This document shows, in pieces, positions 21,668 through 29,129 of a stretch of DNA of 33,841 nucleotides (positions within the stretch are counted from its first letter, which is position 1; each line of letters opens with the position of its first letter). The notes beneath the pieces were generated by a model, which saw only the letters and a list, made by a program, of their open reading frames with translations, did no database searches and was not told the DNA's origin. Source of the DNA: Treponema sp. UBA937 (GTDB lineage Bacteria; Spirochaetota; Spirochaetia; Treponematales; Breznakiellaceae); the NCBI GenBank assembly GCA_002293455.1, contig DBDH01000009.1:57524-91364 (forward strand), read 5' to 3'. The position numbers and the translations under genes are program-made.

Positions 21668-22692
21668 TCTCTTTGTCGGGGCTTTGTCCGGAACAGATTG
21701 TAACAAGTTTTCCATTCCTTCCCGGTTTCCGTGCAAAGCAGATTTTTAAGTGGATTGCGAAAGGCGCTGTTTCTTTTGATGAAATGACGGATTTGTCTTT
21801 GGATTTACGCAAAGATTTAAAGAATCGATGTACTGTTTATTCCAGCGCCGTTTCTCAAAAACTTGAAGATGAAGACGGAACCATCAAACTTCAATTGCGA
21901 TTAAAAGACGGATCGGAAATAGAAGCTGTTCTCCTTTCAGACGCTGAAAACCGGCGGACAGCTTGTCTTTCAACCCAGGCCGGATGCCCAATGGCCTGTG
22001 CTTTCTGCAAAACCGGAACACTGGGTTTTCACCGTAATCTTGACGCGTCAGAAATTGTTGAACAGTTTTTGTATCTAAAATCCTTGCATAAAGATATTTC
22101 AAATATCGTTATAATGGGCATGGGCGAACCGCTCTTAAACATGGAAGAACTTCATCAGGCTGTTTCCGTGATCTGTCATCCTCTTGGATTGGGACTTTCG
22201 CGGCGGAGAATCACGGTCTCTACAAGCGGAATTGTGGACGGCATCAGAAAAATGGCGGAGCATGGACCGGAAATCCGCCTGGCGGTTTCCATCACCACGG
22301 CCGATGAAGAACTGCGGTCTAAGCTGATGCCGGTCAATAAAAGCAATCCCCTCCCTTTGCTGAAAGAAGCACTCCTCTACTATCAGAAAAAACAAGAGAA
22401 AAGAATAACACTGGAAGCGGTTCTCCTGGGTGGGATTAATACTAGACAACAGGATGCCGATGCCCTCGTTTCATTTGCAAAAGGAATCGACTGTGTTATC
22501 AATCTTATTCCTTGGAATACCGTTGACGGCCTCTCTTTTGAAGGAAAGCGGTTGATTGAACCAAAAAACCTTGAAGTTGACAACTTTTTGACACAGCTCG
22601 AAAGACGCGGACTCAATGTAACTAAACGCTCCAGAAAAGGCAGACACATCTCCGGAGCCTGCGGTCAATTGGGAAGCATTAACACGGTATGA
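21664..22692 (+). CDS. rlmN: Dual-specificity rRNA/tRNA adenine-C2 methyltransferase RlmN
   Basis: RlmN is a radical-SAM enzyme that methylates C2 of A2503 in 23S rRNA and A37 in some tRNAs. The 342-residue protein has the iron-sulfur motif C-P-M-A-C-A-F-C (Cys108, Cys112, Cys115), the SAM-binding G-M-G-E-P-L-L-N, and the C-terminal S-G-A-C-G-Q-L-G, where Cys333 is the methyl-carrying catalytic cysteine. Length is normal. The reading frame begins by overlapping the TPR gene stop. It ends directly against the stop of the convergent LysM lipoprotein gene, with no base between them. Confidence 0.96.
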   Translation: MISLSGLCPEQIVTSFPFLPGFRAKQIFKWIAKGAVSFDEMTDLSLDLRKDLKNRCTVYSSAVSQKLEDEDGTIKLQLRLKDGSEIEAVLLSDAENRRTACLSTQAGCPMACAFCKTGTLGFHRNLDASEIVEQFLYLKSLHKDISNIVIMGMGEPLLNMEELHQAVSVICHPLGLGLSRRRITVSTSGIVDGIRKMAEHGPEIRLAVSITTADEELRSKLMPVNKSNPLPLLKEALLYYQKKQEKRITLEAVLLGGINTRQQDADALVSFAKGIDCVINLIPWNTVDGLSFEGKRLIEPKNLEVDNFLTQLERRGLNVTKRSRKGRHISGACGQLGSINTV

Positions 22693-23274
22693 CTACAATG
22701 TGGCGGAAAGATCCCTTAAACCTTTCTCGCTTTTAACGTCACCCTTCCTTGTATAAATATCGGCAATTTCCAAAAGGTATAATTTTATTTTTTCCTTTGT
22801 CACCGCATTGTCCAGGTTAGCTCTCAAATCGGGAATAACAAGCTTCATTCCCGGCAGAATAAAATCGGGATCGAGTACAACATGATTGGAAGCCAACATG
22901 ATTACAGGGAAATAGAATCCGCTGTCCTTGGGGTATGATCTTCTTGTGATTGCGGAAAGGGTATCACCATACACCACAGTGTAACTTCTTGCCCCATCCA
23001 GAATCAAAAATGCATCTTCCTGGGTGATAGGTGTCGCGGGTGGTGATGGTGTCGCGGGCGGTGATGGTGTCGCGGGTGGTGATGGTGTCGCGGGCGGTGA
23101 TGGTGTCGCGGGCGGTGATGGTGTCGCGGGTGGTGATGGTGTCGCGGGTGGTGGTGGTGTTGCGGGTGGTGATGGTGTTGCGGGCGGTGATGTTGCGGGT
23201 GGTGGCGGTGTTGCGCAGGATACAAATGAGAATACCAGCAAAGCTGAAAATAAAATAATGAGCACTTTTTTCAT
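22693..23274 (-). CDS. LysM lipoprotein with (ATPSPP)n linker
   Basis: The 193-residue protein has a signal peptide and a lipobox-like F-S-F-V-S-C, so Cys20 should be lipidated. Residues 21-79 are a hexapeptide array of about ten units, mostly A-T-P-S-P-P, which would form a stiff spacer. The C-terminal part holds a LysM domain (Y-T-V-V-Y-G-D-T-L-S-A-I-T at about 101-113, closing with L-P-G-M-K-L-V-I-P), which binds peptidoglycan glycans. This suits a lipoprotein that bridges membrane and cell wall. GGAGG lies 12 bases upstream of ATG 23274 with a run of eight A between. The promoter and an inverted repeat lie at 23299-23338. Array length may vary between strains. Confidence 0.85.
   Translation of the reverse strand: MKKVLIILFSALLVFSFVSCATPPPPATSPPATPSPPATPPPPATPSPPATPSPPATPSPPATPSPPATPSPPATPSPPATPITQEDAFLILDGARSYTVVYGDTLSAITRRSYPKDSGFYFPVIMLASNHVVLDPDFILPGMKLVIPDLRANLDNAVTKEKIKLYLLEIADIYTRKGDVKSEKGLRDLSATL
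23038..23214 (-). repeat. 18-base minisatellite coding for ATPSPP
   Basis: About ten tandem units of 18 bases (one shortened by three bases) occupy this stretch. Most differ only by single C/T changes at the third base of a codon. The unit is a multiple of three, so gain or loss of units would keep the frame and change linker length. Confidence 0.85.
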
Positions 23275-23298
23275 TTTTTTTCATAACCTCCATTAAAT

Positions 23299-23338
23299 AT
23301 TATATGATGATATGTGGAAAGAACAAGATTAACTTGTT
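23299..23338 (-). promoter_or_regulatory. Promoter with overlapping inverted repeat for the LysM lipoprotein
   Basis: On the minus strand TATAAT (23304-23299) is a perfect -10. A weak -35, TTGTTC (23326-23321), lies 16 bases upstream. AACAAG (23322-23327) and CTTGTT (23333-23338) form a perfect inverted repeat covering that -35, where a repressor or activator could bind. Confidence 0.45.
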
Positions 23339-23340
23339 TA

Positions 23341-23383
23341 AAAAAAAAGACGATGTGCCTGGACGTCGATATGCACACCGTCT
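23341..23383 (-). terminator. Intrinsic terminator of the lepB-PBP-DUF115 operon
   Basis: On the minus strand AGACGGTGTGC (23383-23373) pairs with GCACATCGTCT (23358-23348), an 11-pair stem with one G-U pair and a 14-base loop, followed by a run of T reaching 23341. It lies 83 bases after the DUF115 stop codon. Confidence 0.85.
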
Positions 23384-23465
23384 CACAACATGAGGAACGA
23401 CCCTCCCGTTATGCTATTTTATCGGTGTATCAGGATATAACCTTTAGTAAAAGACTTAATTATGT

Positions 23466-25286
23466 TTATTGGATATATTTCAAATTATACGATGCGGCTT
23501 CCGCCAGGGAACGGTAAAGCCTCCAGGAAAGTTCCAAATGCCTCTTGAATGAGTCGGTTTCAGGCGTTTGAAGGGTTTCCTCCAAATCTTTCAATAGGGG
23601 GAAAAGAAAACTGACAACATCTTTTACCTGACTATTTGAAACAGCCAGATTCACTTTGTCAAAATAACTGAGAATACGATCTTTTTCAGCATCTGAAAGC
23701 GTTGACGCATTTTTCCATGCCTTTAAGGCGGTTTCCGCGGCTGTTTCGGAACTTACGATTAATTCTTTAAGGCCTCCCGTCAGGGCGGCTTTTGCTTTCA
23801 TATAGGCATTTTTCCGTTCTTTTACCGACGATTCATTACAATACGCGTCTTGCGTTTTTGCGAATACTTCGCCGAGGACATGATCTATTTCTTGTCTCCT
23901 TTCCGGAAGCCGCAGTATTTCTTCGGGATTTGCAATTTCCATATTCCGGATAAACAGTCCTTTTTTGGAAAAACTCCGGTTTTTTATCGAAGGATACTGC
24001 GAAAAACGATGATCAAACCATGATGCGTACAAAGACAGACGTTTGTCTGTCAGCGTTTTTTCTCCGCCGGCTCCGGCGGCAAAAAAGGGATGACCGCCGA
24101 AAAGCATCTGTATGCTTTTTGTTTCTACCGGAATGCAGCGGGTAGATTCGGATAAGGCCCGTTCTTCAAAAAGAGCGCCTTTAAAATGGGTTTTTAATTC
24201 CGGAAAAGCTAAATCGAGGCCGCTTATCCAAATATCTTTGGAACCGAGGATTCTCGCAAAATCCCAGGCGGTAGATGCCACGGAGCCGCCGGCTCCCAAC
24301 ATCCCTTTGGGATCAATTCTGTCTTCAATAAAGCGGCCGAGAGGGAACAGGGAACTGCACAGGAAGGTTCTTCTAAACTGATGGCGAAGCACTTCCGGAT
24401 ACACAGCCGATTCTGTAATCAGGCAGCTTTTGGGAGCCGGACACCGGTCCAAATGGCGGGCATTCCAATATTGCGGATCAACAACCACCACAAAATCCGG
24501 ATTGATGCCGTGACGCAAAAGAAAACGAAGCGATGTATCCGCCGCGACGATAACGCAGCGCCGCGCGATATCTGTTAAATAAGGAATGGTTTCATCAAGG
24601 GAAGGTCCGGCGGCGGCGAGAAAAACAGGAAAATCACCGGCGGCACCTTCGAGGTATTTGATGCCGGGAATATCCCGAATCGCTTCAATATTTGTTCCTA
24701 AGTTGCGGACCCAGCGTTTTCCAAAACGGCGAAGCGTGGCGCTGTTGATATCATCTTTATTCGCGGAGGCAGCGGCCGCGGTTTCGATTTCCCCATACCA
24801 GGCAGGATCGATCTGCATTAAGGCGCGGTTCGGCACTATTTCAGGATGTTCCTGAAACATTTCCAGTACGCCGCGTATTCCTTCCGCTTCGCCGCCAATA
24901 AAAAAAAATATATTTTGCCGGGAAAGTATCTGTGAAAAATCCCGATTTTCCAAAGCTTTCCGGAAAAGGCTGAAATGTTTTTCCGCGACAATAATCGGTT
25001 TGTGAGGATACTTCTTGATAAGCGCTTCAAGCACATAGGCCAAACCAAGGCCTAACACAAGAACCGGTTTTGTATCGTCCAGGCCGGAAATTAACTTTTC
25101 CGCTTCTTTATCGGGAAAACGCGGCGAATGAATGTACATGTTGTTGATCAGCATCGTGGGATTTCCGGAAGGAGTTTCCCGAACGAGGACGCTTCCTTCA
25201 AAATCGGAAAGAGGGTTTTCAAGCCGATCCGCCAAAGAAGGATAATTGGATTTTAACACCAGATAATTCTTATCCCAAAAATTCAT
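23466..25286 (-). CDS. DUF115 protein (MptE-like / motility-associated glycosyltransferase family)
   Basis: The 606-residue protein carries the DUF115 core at about residues 215-275: F-L-A-A-A-G-P-S-L-D, then V-I-V-A-A-D-T-S-L-R-F-L-L-R-H-G-I-N-P-D-F-V-V-V-V-D-P. The same fold includes archaeal 6-hydroxymethylpterin diphosphokinase MptE and the bacterial flagellin-glycosylating Maf proteins. An N-terminal Rossmann-like region (V-L-V-L-G-L-G-L-A-Y-V near residue 76) and helical C-terminus match the Maf layout. No signal peptide is present. The start overlaps the PBP stop (ATGA), so it is co-translated with a cell-wall synthase, and the strong terminator follows. Flagellin glycosylation is a reasonable guess for a spirochaete, but the donor sugar is unknown. 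Confidence 0.82.
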   Translation of the reverse strand: MNFWDKNYLVLKSNYPSLADRLENPLSDFEGSVLVRETPSGNPTMLINNMYIHSPRFPDKEAEKLISGLDDTKPVLVLGLGLAYVLEALIKKYPHKPIIVAEKHFSLFRKALENRDFSQILSRQNIFFFIGGEAEGIRGVLEMFQEHPEIVPNRALMQIDPAWYGEIETAAAASANKDDINSATLRRFGKRWVRNLGTNIEAIRDIPGIKYLEGAAGDFPVFLAAAGPSLDETIPYLTDIARRCVIVAADTSLRFLLRHGINPDFVVVVDPQYWNARHLDRCPAPKSCLITESAVYPEVLRHQFRRTFLCSSLFPLGRFIEDRIDPKGMLGAGGSVASTAWDFARILGSKDIWISGLDLAFPELKTHFKGALFEERALSESTRCIPVETKSIQMLFGGHPFFAAGAGGEKTLTDKRLSLYASWFDHRFSQYPSIKNRSFSKKGLFIRNMEIANPEEILRLPERRQEIDHVLGEVFAKTQDAYCNESSVKERKNAYMKAKAALTGGLKELIVSSETAAETALKAWKNASTLSDAEKDRILSYFDKVNLAVSNSQVKDVVSFLFPLLKDLEETLQTPETDSFKRHLELSWRLYRSLAEAASYNLKYIQ

Positions 25287-27187
25287 TCCAGTTCCAATAG
25301 AACGGCATCGCCCGGATGTAAGGGAGTTCCGGGGGCCGGGCTTTGTCTTATCACCCAGCCGTCGCCGCGGATATCAATCCGCAAATCATCCCTCATCAAA
25401 AGCGGAACGAGCTGCCGTTTTGAATATCCGGTAAAATCGGGCATAAGGTCTCCCATTTCCGCCGGAACATCCGAATCGATCATGACAGAACCCTGATGGC
25501 TGACCTGGGGATTTCTTCCCCTGGGAATTCCAAGATAATCGATTAAGGCTTCCGCCGCTTCCCGAATGGGAGGAGCCGCTATCCGCCCGCCAAGATACGA
25601 CGCCCCCTTGGGCTTCACAATGACAATGTATAAAATGAGTGAAGGATTATCCGCCGGAAACATGGCAATACAGCTTGCGATAAAATCGGTATCGGAATAC
25701 GCTCCTGTAGCAGGATCGATAAGTTCCGCGGTTCCGGTTTTGACGGCGAGAGAAATATCTTCCACGTTAGCGCGCCATCCGGTTCCGATGTCAAGCGTTA
25801 CATCTTCCATATATTGACGAATGGCTCCGGCGGTTTCCGCGCTTATGACGCGTTCCGGGCTGCCGTTATCATAGTTTTTTATCAGTTTTCCGTCATTTGA
25901 AATAATCCTGGATACAATTTTGGGATGAACCAATATTCCGTTATTTGCGATAGCTGTGGCGGCCTGCATCATCTGATAAGCGGAAACGGAAATTTCCTGC
26001 CCAATAGCGATAGTCGGTTTTGAGCGGGCCGACCATCGTTCTGTAGAACGGAACACTCCTGTTGTTTCTCCGGGATTTCCGGCAAAGGTGCGGATGCCGA
26101 ATCCAAAGTTCTCAAGCCTGTAATGAAACTGATCGGCACCGAGCCTGTCTGACGCATAAGCCGCTCCGGCATTACAGGAATACATGATGATTTCCCTTGC
26201 CGTAACCGGACCGTGGCTGCCCAGGCAGCGGATTATGATGTTTTCTCCGGCATTTGTGGTCCGTTCATATTTTCCGTCGCAGATAAAAACTGTATTTTTA
26301 TTAATCGATCCTGAATCCATGAGGGCGGCAAGGGAAAAAATCTTGAAGACGGAACCCGGTTCGTAAGCCCAGACAGCGGGTCTGTCCATCCGGGACACTT
26401 CATTTGAACCGCGGATATTGTTTGGATCAAAATCAGGAAGTGACGCGGAACCAAGGATATCGCCGCTTTTGGGGTCCATTGCTATAAGCATAACCGCTTC
26501 GGCTTCATTTTCCGTGAGCGTTTTTTCGGCAATTCCTTCAAGAATATGCTGAACATTAGTATCGATGGTCAGGATTACCTGAGAACCGCCCTGACTCCTC
26601 CCCTCTCCGTTATTCCCGGGAGATAATTCATCTTCAAAAGCGTATTCAATTCCCGCCAGGCCCGTATCGCCGTCATCGCCTACAAAACCGATGATCTGAC
26701 TTGCAAGTTTTTTTTCAGGATAAATTCTTCCCAGCACCGGTTCAATGCCGATCCCCCGGAGTTCTCCCGCGGCTTTCGCCGTTTCAACAGCCTCAATCAC
26801 CGATTGATCAACCCTTTTTTGTATATAGAGAAAATCATGAGGAGATTGCGTGATCATTCTTTCCAATTCCGCAAAGGGAATACCCGTAACAGGTCCGAGT
26901 TCCCGGACAAGGATATCCAAATCCTCCATTTCCGGTTTCCAAAGGCTGATATTGCCCAGACGGGTTTGAATCGCCAGAATCCGTCCGTTTCTGTCCAAAA
27001 TCGGGCCGCGTTCCAAAAAAGCATTACTTGAAACAGGCTGGGGCGGCGGCGAAGGATTCAGCATGGTCGATGCGTATTTTATCAAAATGTACAACGCCGC
27101 AATGCATAAAAGAGATATGCTTACAAGAAAGCGGATTTTACCGGAAACGAAAAGTTTTTTTTGCCGATTCGGTTCGTTATGTTCCAT
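25283..27187 (-). CDS. Class B penicillin-binding protein (FtsI/PBP2-like) with PASTA domain
   Basis: This is a peptidoglycan DD-transpeptidase. The 634-residue protein has a short cytoplasmic end, one membrane anchor at about residues 20-40, a pedestal domain (R-G-P-I-L-D-R-N-G at 60-68), and the transpeptidase domain. Catalytic motifs are complete: S-V-F-K with Ser279, S-C-N at 337-339 and K-T-G at 483-485. Residues from about 570 to the end form one PASTA-type domain (M-P-D-F-T-G-Y-S-K-R-Q-L ... Q-S-P-A-P-G-T-P-L), common in septal PBPs. ATG 27187 follows the signal-peptidase stop by six bases. Septal (FtsI) function is likely, but no other division gene is near. Confidence 0.93.
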   Translation of the reverse strand: MEHNEPNRQKKLFVSGKIRFLVSISLLCIAALYILIKYASTMLNPSPPPQPVSSNAFLERGPILDRNGRILAIQTRLGNISLWKPEMEDLDILVRELGPVTGIPFAELERMITQSPHDFLYIQKRVDQSVIEAVETAKAAGELRGIGIEPVLGRIYPEKKLASQIIGFVGDDGDTGLAGIEYAFEDELSPGNNGEGRSQGGSQVILTIDTNVQHILEGIAEKTLTENEAEAVMLIAMDPKSGDILGSASLPDFDPNNIRGSNEVSRMDRPAVWAYEPGSVFKIFSLAALMDSGSINKNTVFICDGKYERTTNAGENIIIRCLGSHGPVTAREIIMYSCNAGAAYASDRLGADQFHYRLENFGFGIRTFAGNPGETTGVFRSTERWSARSKPTIAIGQEISVSAYQMMQAATAIANNGILVHPKIVSRIISNDGKLIKNYDNGSPERVISAETAGAIRQYMEDVTLDIGTGWRANVEDISLAVKTGTAELIDPATGAYSDTDFIASCIAMFPADNPSLILYIVIVKPKGASYLGGRIAAPPIREAAEALIDYLGIPRGRNPQVSHQGSVMIDSDVPAEMGDLMPDFTGYSKRQLVPLLMRDDLRIDIRGDGWVIRQSPAPGTPLHPGDAVLLELE

Positions 27188-27193
27188 TTGTTT

Positions 27194-27604
27194 CTACCTA
27201 TAATTACCTATAACTTGCCCCAAAATATTATCTATCGGGACCGGACCGTAAGCCCGGGAATCGAAAGAATCATTTTTATTATCTCCAAAAGCCATAAAAA
27301 ATGTTTCATCAACAATATCACCGCATCGTTTTACCGCGGTGTGGCCCTGTGGTGTTATAAACACCACAATATCATCTTTTTGTGGCATTTTCCAAGAGAC
27401 AAGATACTTTTCCATCCAGGGAAAACGAAACCCATAGGCAACCCGGTTTACAATCAGCACCATTCCCTGGCTAATTGCCGGAAGCATGGAATCCCCTTCA
27501 ACAATGACAAACTCGAAACAGAGCATCTTTATTAAAAGAGCAAACAAAAAGGCAAACAAAATTGTTCTGACTGGTTTAAAATGAGCTTTAGCCGTTTTTT
27601 CCAC
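27194..27604 (-). CDS. lepB: Signal peptidase I
   Basis: Signal peptidase I removes signal peptides of exported proteins. The catalytic Ser is in E-G-D-S-M-L-P and the general-base Lys in H-T-A-V-K-R, in the right order; the late G-D-N-K-N-D-S-F-D-S-R box is also present. One membrane segment precedes the Ser. The protein is short (136-143 residues), closer to small Gram-positive-type enzymes than to E. coli LepB. Two starts are possible: TTG 27625 (143 residues) or GTG 27604 (136). The GTG is given because a promoter at 27611-27639 would start transcription about there, making it nearly leaderless. Neither start has a ribosome-binding site. Confidence 0.9.
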   Translation of the reverse strand: MEKTAKAHFKPVRTILFAFLFALLIKMLCFEFVIVEGDSMLPAISQGMVLIVNRVAYGFRFPWMEKYLVSWKMPQKDDIVVFITPQGHTAVKRCGDIVDETFFMAFGDNKNDSFDSRAYGPVPIDNILGQVIGNYR

Positions 27605-27610
27605 ATTAGT

Positions 27611-27639
27611 AGTATAATGATTCAAATTGATTATGTCGA
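27611..27639 (-). promoter_or_regulatory. Promoter for lepB-PBP-DUF115
   Basis: On the minus strand TCGACA (27639-27634) and TATACT (27616-27611) are 17 bases apart, each five of six to consensus. The -10 overlaps a plus-strand TATAAT (27613-27618) that may serve the M23 peptidase gene, so the two divergent promoters would compete. Confidence 0.5.
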
Positions 27640-27651
27640 TAAACCAATATC

Positions 27652-28917
27652 ATGCATAATTTTCTTGAAGGACAGCAGATTCACAAGCGGAGATATTCCG
27701 CAGCGTCTTCTTTACATTCTTCGCATAAAGCGCCTCAGGCGTCAAATTTGGGAAAAATCACGCAGCATACGATCAGCGGACGCGGACAAAGACTCCGTGA
27801 AATAACTCGTTCCGCGGCAGACAAAAATCCCAAAACCATGAACCTGCCGGAAACCCCGATTGCTTTTGCCGGAAGTGCTTCTCCGTCAAAGAACCGTGCT
27901 TCGCAGACCGCGAATAATCTTGAAAAAAAACAAAAAACGGCCAAAAGAAAACATACCGCGAGAATGCCTTTTACGCAGGCGGTAAAAATGCTTTCATATC
28001 CTTTGGGTTTTATCGCGCTGACATTAATTGTATCGTTTATCATGGTAAACCGCGATAAACTTTCGGCGAATGTAGTGAATCCTCTCAATGATAACGCGTA
28101 TGAGGCGGCAATGGCTGAGTATGCGGGTATTTCGGTTCCGAAAGAAAATCTCAATCTTGATAGTAATCCGATTCCCCTCGACTTGATGGAAACGTTTTCC
28201 TGGGAAAATTATACGATTCAGCGGGGCGATTCTATTTCCCGGATTGCCGCTTCACGCTCCCTTTCCATGGACGCGCTGATCGCGTTGAACGGTATCAGCA
28301 ACGCGAAACGCATTCGGGAAGGAACAGTCCTGAGAATCCCCAATATGGACGGAATTCCTTACACGGTACAAAGAGGCGACAGTCTTTCAAAGATTTCGGC
28401 CAAGTTTGAAGTTCCTTTGGAAGCAATCCTCGATGCCAATGATATTACCAGTGAAACCCTTGCCCTTGGCGCGAGCCTTTTTATCCCGGGAGCCAGAATG
28501 GCCCGGGACGATCTTAAAAAGGCTCTGGGGGAATTCTTCCTGTATCCAACGAGCGGAAGACTTACAAGTCCTTTCGGATGGAGGAATGATCCTTTCACCG
28601 GAGTGAGGCGTCATCACGCGGCAATCGATCTTGCCTCTCCCACAGGGACGCCGATAAAATCATCCGCGGACGGAACGGTTTCTATTGCCGGAACAAACGC
28701 TACTTACGGAAAATATGTGATTATCAGCCACAGCAGCGGTTACAATACGCTGTATGCTCACATGAACAGCATTTATGTAAATAAAGGAGCCAGAGTTCTC
28801 CAGGGATCGGTTATCGGTGAAGTTGGAAATACCGGATATTCCACGGGACCGCATCTCCATTTTGCGGTATTCAGAAATGGAAGGGCTATAAATCCTATGG
28901 ATTATCTCAGCAGGTAG
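27652..28917 (+). CDS. Membrane-anchored LysM / M23 metallopeptidase
   Basis: M23 peptidases cut peptidoglycan cross-bridges or stem peptides. The 421-residue protein has a long basic Ser-rich cytoplasmic region (1-110), one membrane segment at about 115-132, two LysM domains (187-230 and 237-280; both start Y-T-(I/V)-Q-R-G-D-S) and an M23 domain. Zinc ligands and catalytic residues are intact: H322-x3-D326, Y-A-H370, and H401-L-H403. It is probably type II membrane with the enzyme in the periplasm. ATG 27652 lacks a ribosome-binding site and lies 34 bases after a plus-strand TATAAT, so the true start could be further in. It is divergent from the PBP operon, a likely functional pairing in cell-wall growth. 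Confidence 0.92.
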   Translation: MHNFLEGQQIHKRRYSAASSLHSSHKAPQASNLGKITQHTISGRGQRLREITRSAADKNPKTMNLPETPIAFAGSASPSKNRASQTANNLEKKQKTAKRKHTARMPFTQAVKMLSYPLGFIALTLIVSFIMVNRDKLSANVVNPLNDNAYEAAMAEYAGISVPKENLNLDSNPIPLDLMETFSWENYTIQRGDSISRIAASRSLSMDALIALNGISNAKRIREGTVLRIPNMDGIPYTVQRGDSLSKISAKFEVPLEAILDANDITSETLALGASLFIPGARMARDDLKKALGEFFLYPTSGRLTSPFGWRNDPFTGVRRHHAAIDLASPTGTPIKSSADGTVSIAGTNATYGKYVIISHSSGYNTLYAHMNSIYVNKGARVLQGSVIGEVGNTGYSTGPHLHFAVFRNGRAINPMDYLSR

Positions 28918-28946
28918 AAAGCTTTTTACGATCTATCTATCTTGAA

Positions 28947-28975
28947 TTGATATAGAAAGATCATTATTCTATAAT
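28947..28975 (+). promoter_or_regulatory. Strong sigma-70 promoter upstream of the 40-residue gene
   Basis: TTGATA (28947-28952) and TATAAT (28970-28975) are separated by exactly 17 bases, giving 11 of 12 consensus positions, the best promoter in the window. Transcription would begin near 28982, 16 bases before the small gene. An imperfect hairpin just upstream (28930-28962) may end the M23 transcript. Confidence 0.75.
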
Positions 28976-28997
28976 GAAATGTTGCGATGGAGGTTCC

Positions 28998-29120
28998 ATG
29001 CATAAACTTGTTTTTATTCTTCTGGCATTTTTTGCTGTTGTCACTTTTATAAGGGCCTTTGATACTTCCTCGGATCTGAATACAGAATATTCACAGGCAA
29101 TAATTACTATAAGTCCGTAG
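28998..29120 (+). CDS. Small secreted or membrane peptide, 40 residues
   Basis: ATG 28998 follows GGAGG (28989-28993) at a five-base spacing and encodes 40 residues to TAG 29118. Residues 1-20 are a basic start (M-H-K) and a hydrophobic run of Leu, Val, Phe, Ile and Ala. The rest is polar: F-D-T-S-S-D-L-N-T-E-Y-S-Q. It could be a small membrane protein, or a secreted peptide with a signal cut near A-F-D. It lies directly after the window's best promoter and nine bases before the next gene, whose TAGGAG ribosome-binding site overlaps its stop codon. I know no family. It may also act as a translated leader for the downstream gene. Confidence 0.65.
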   Translation: MHKLVFILLAFFAVVTFIRAFDTSSDLNTEYSQAIITISP

Positions 29121-29129
29121 GAGTATATC

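Noticed and set aside
23038..23214. CRISPR-like array
   Set aside because: Repeats are contiguous 18-base units without spacers and lie in frame inside a lipoprotein gene.
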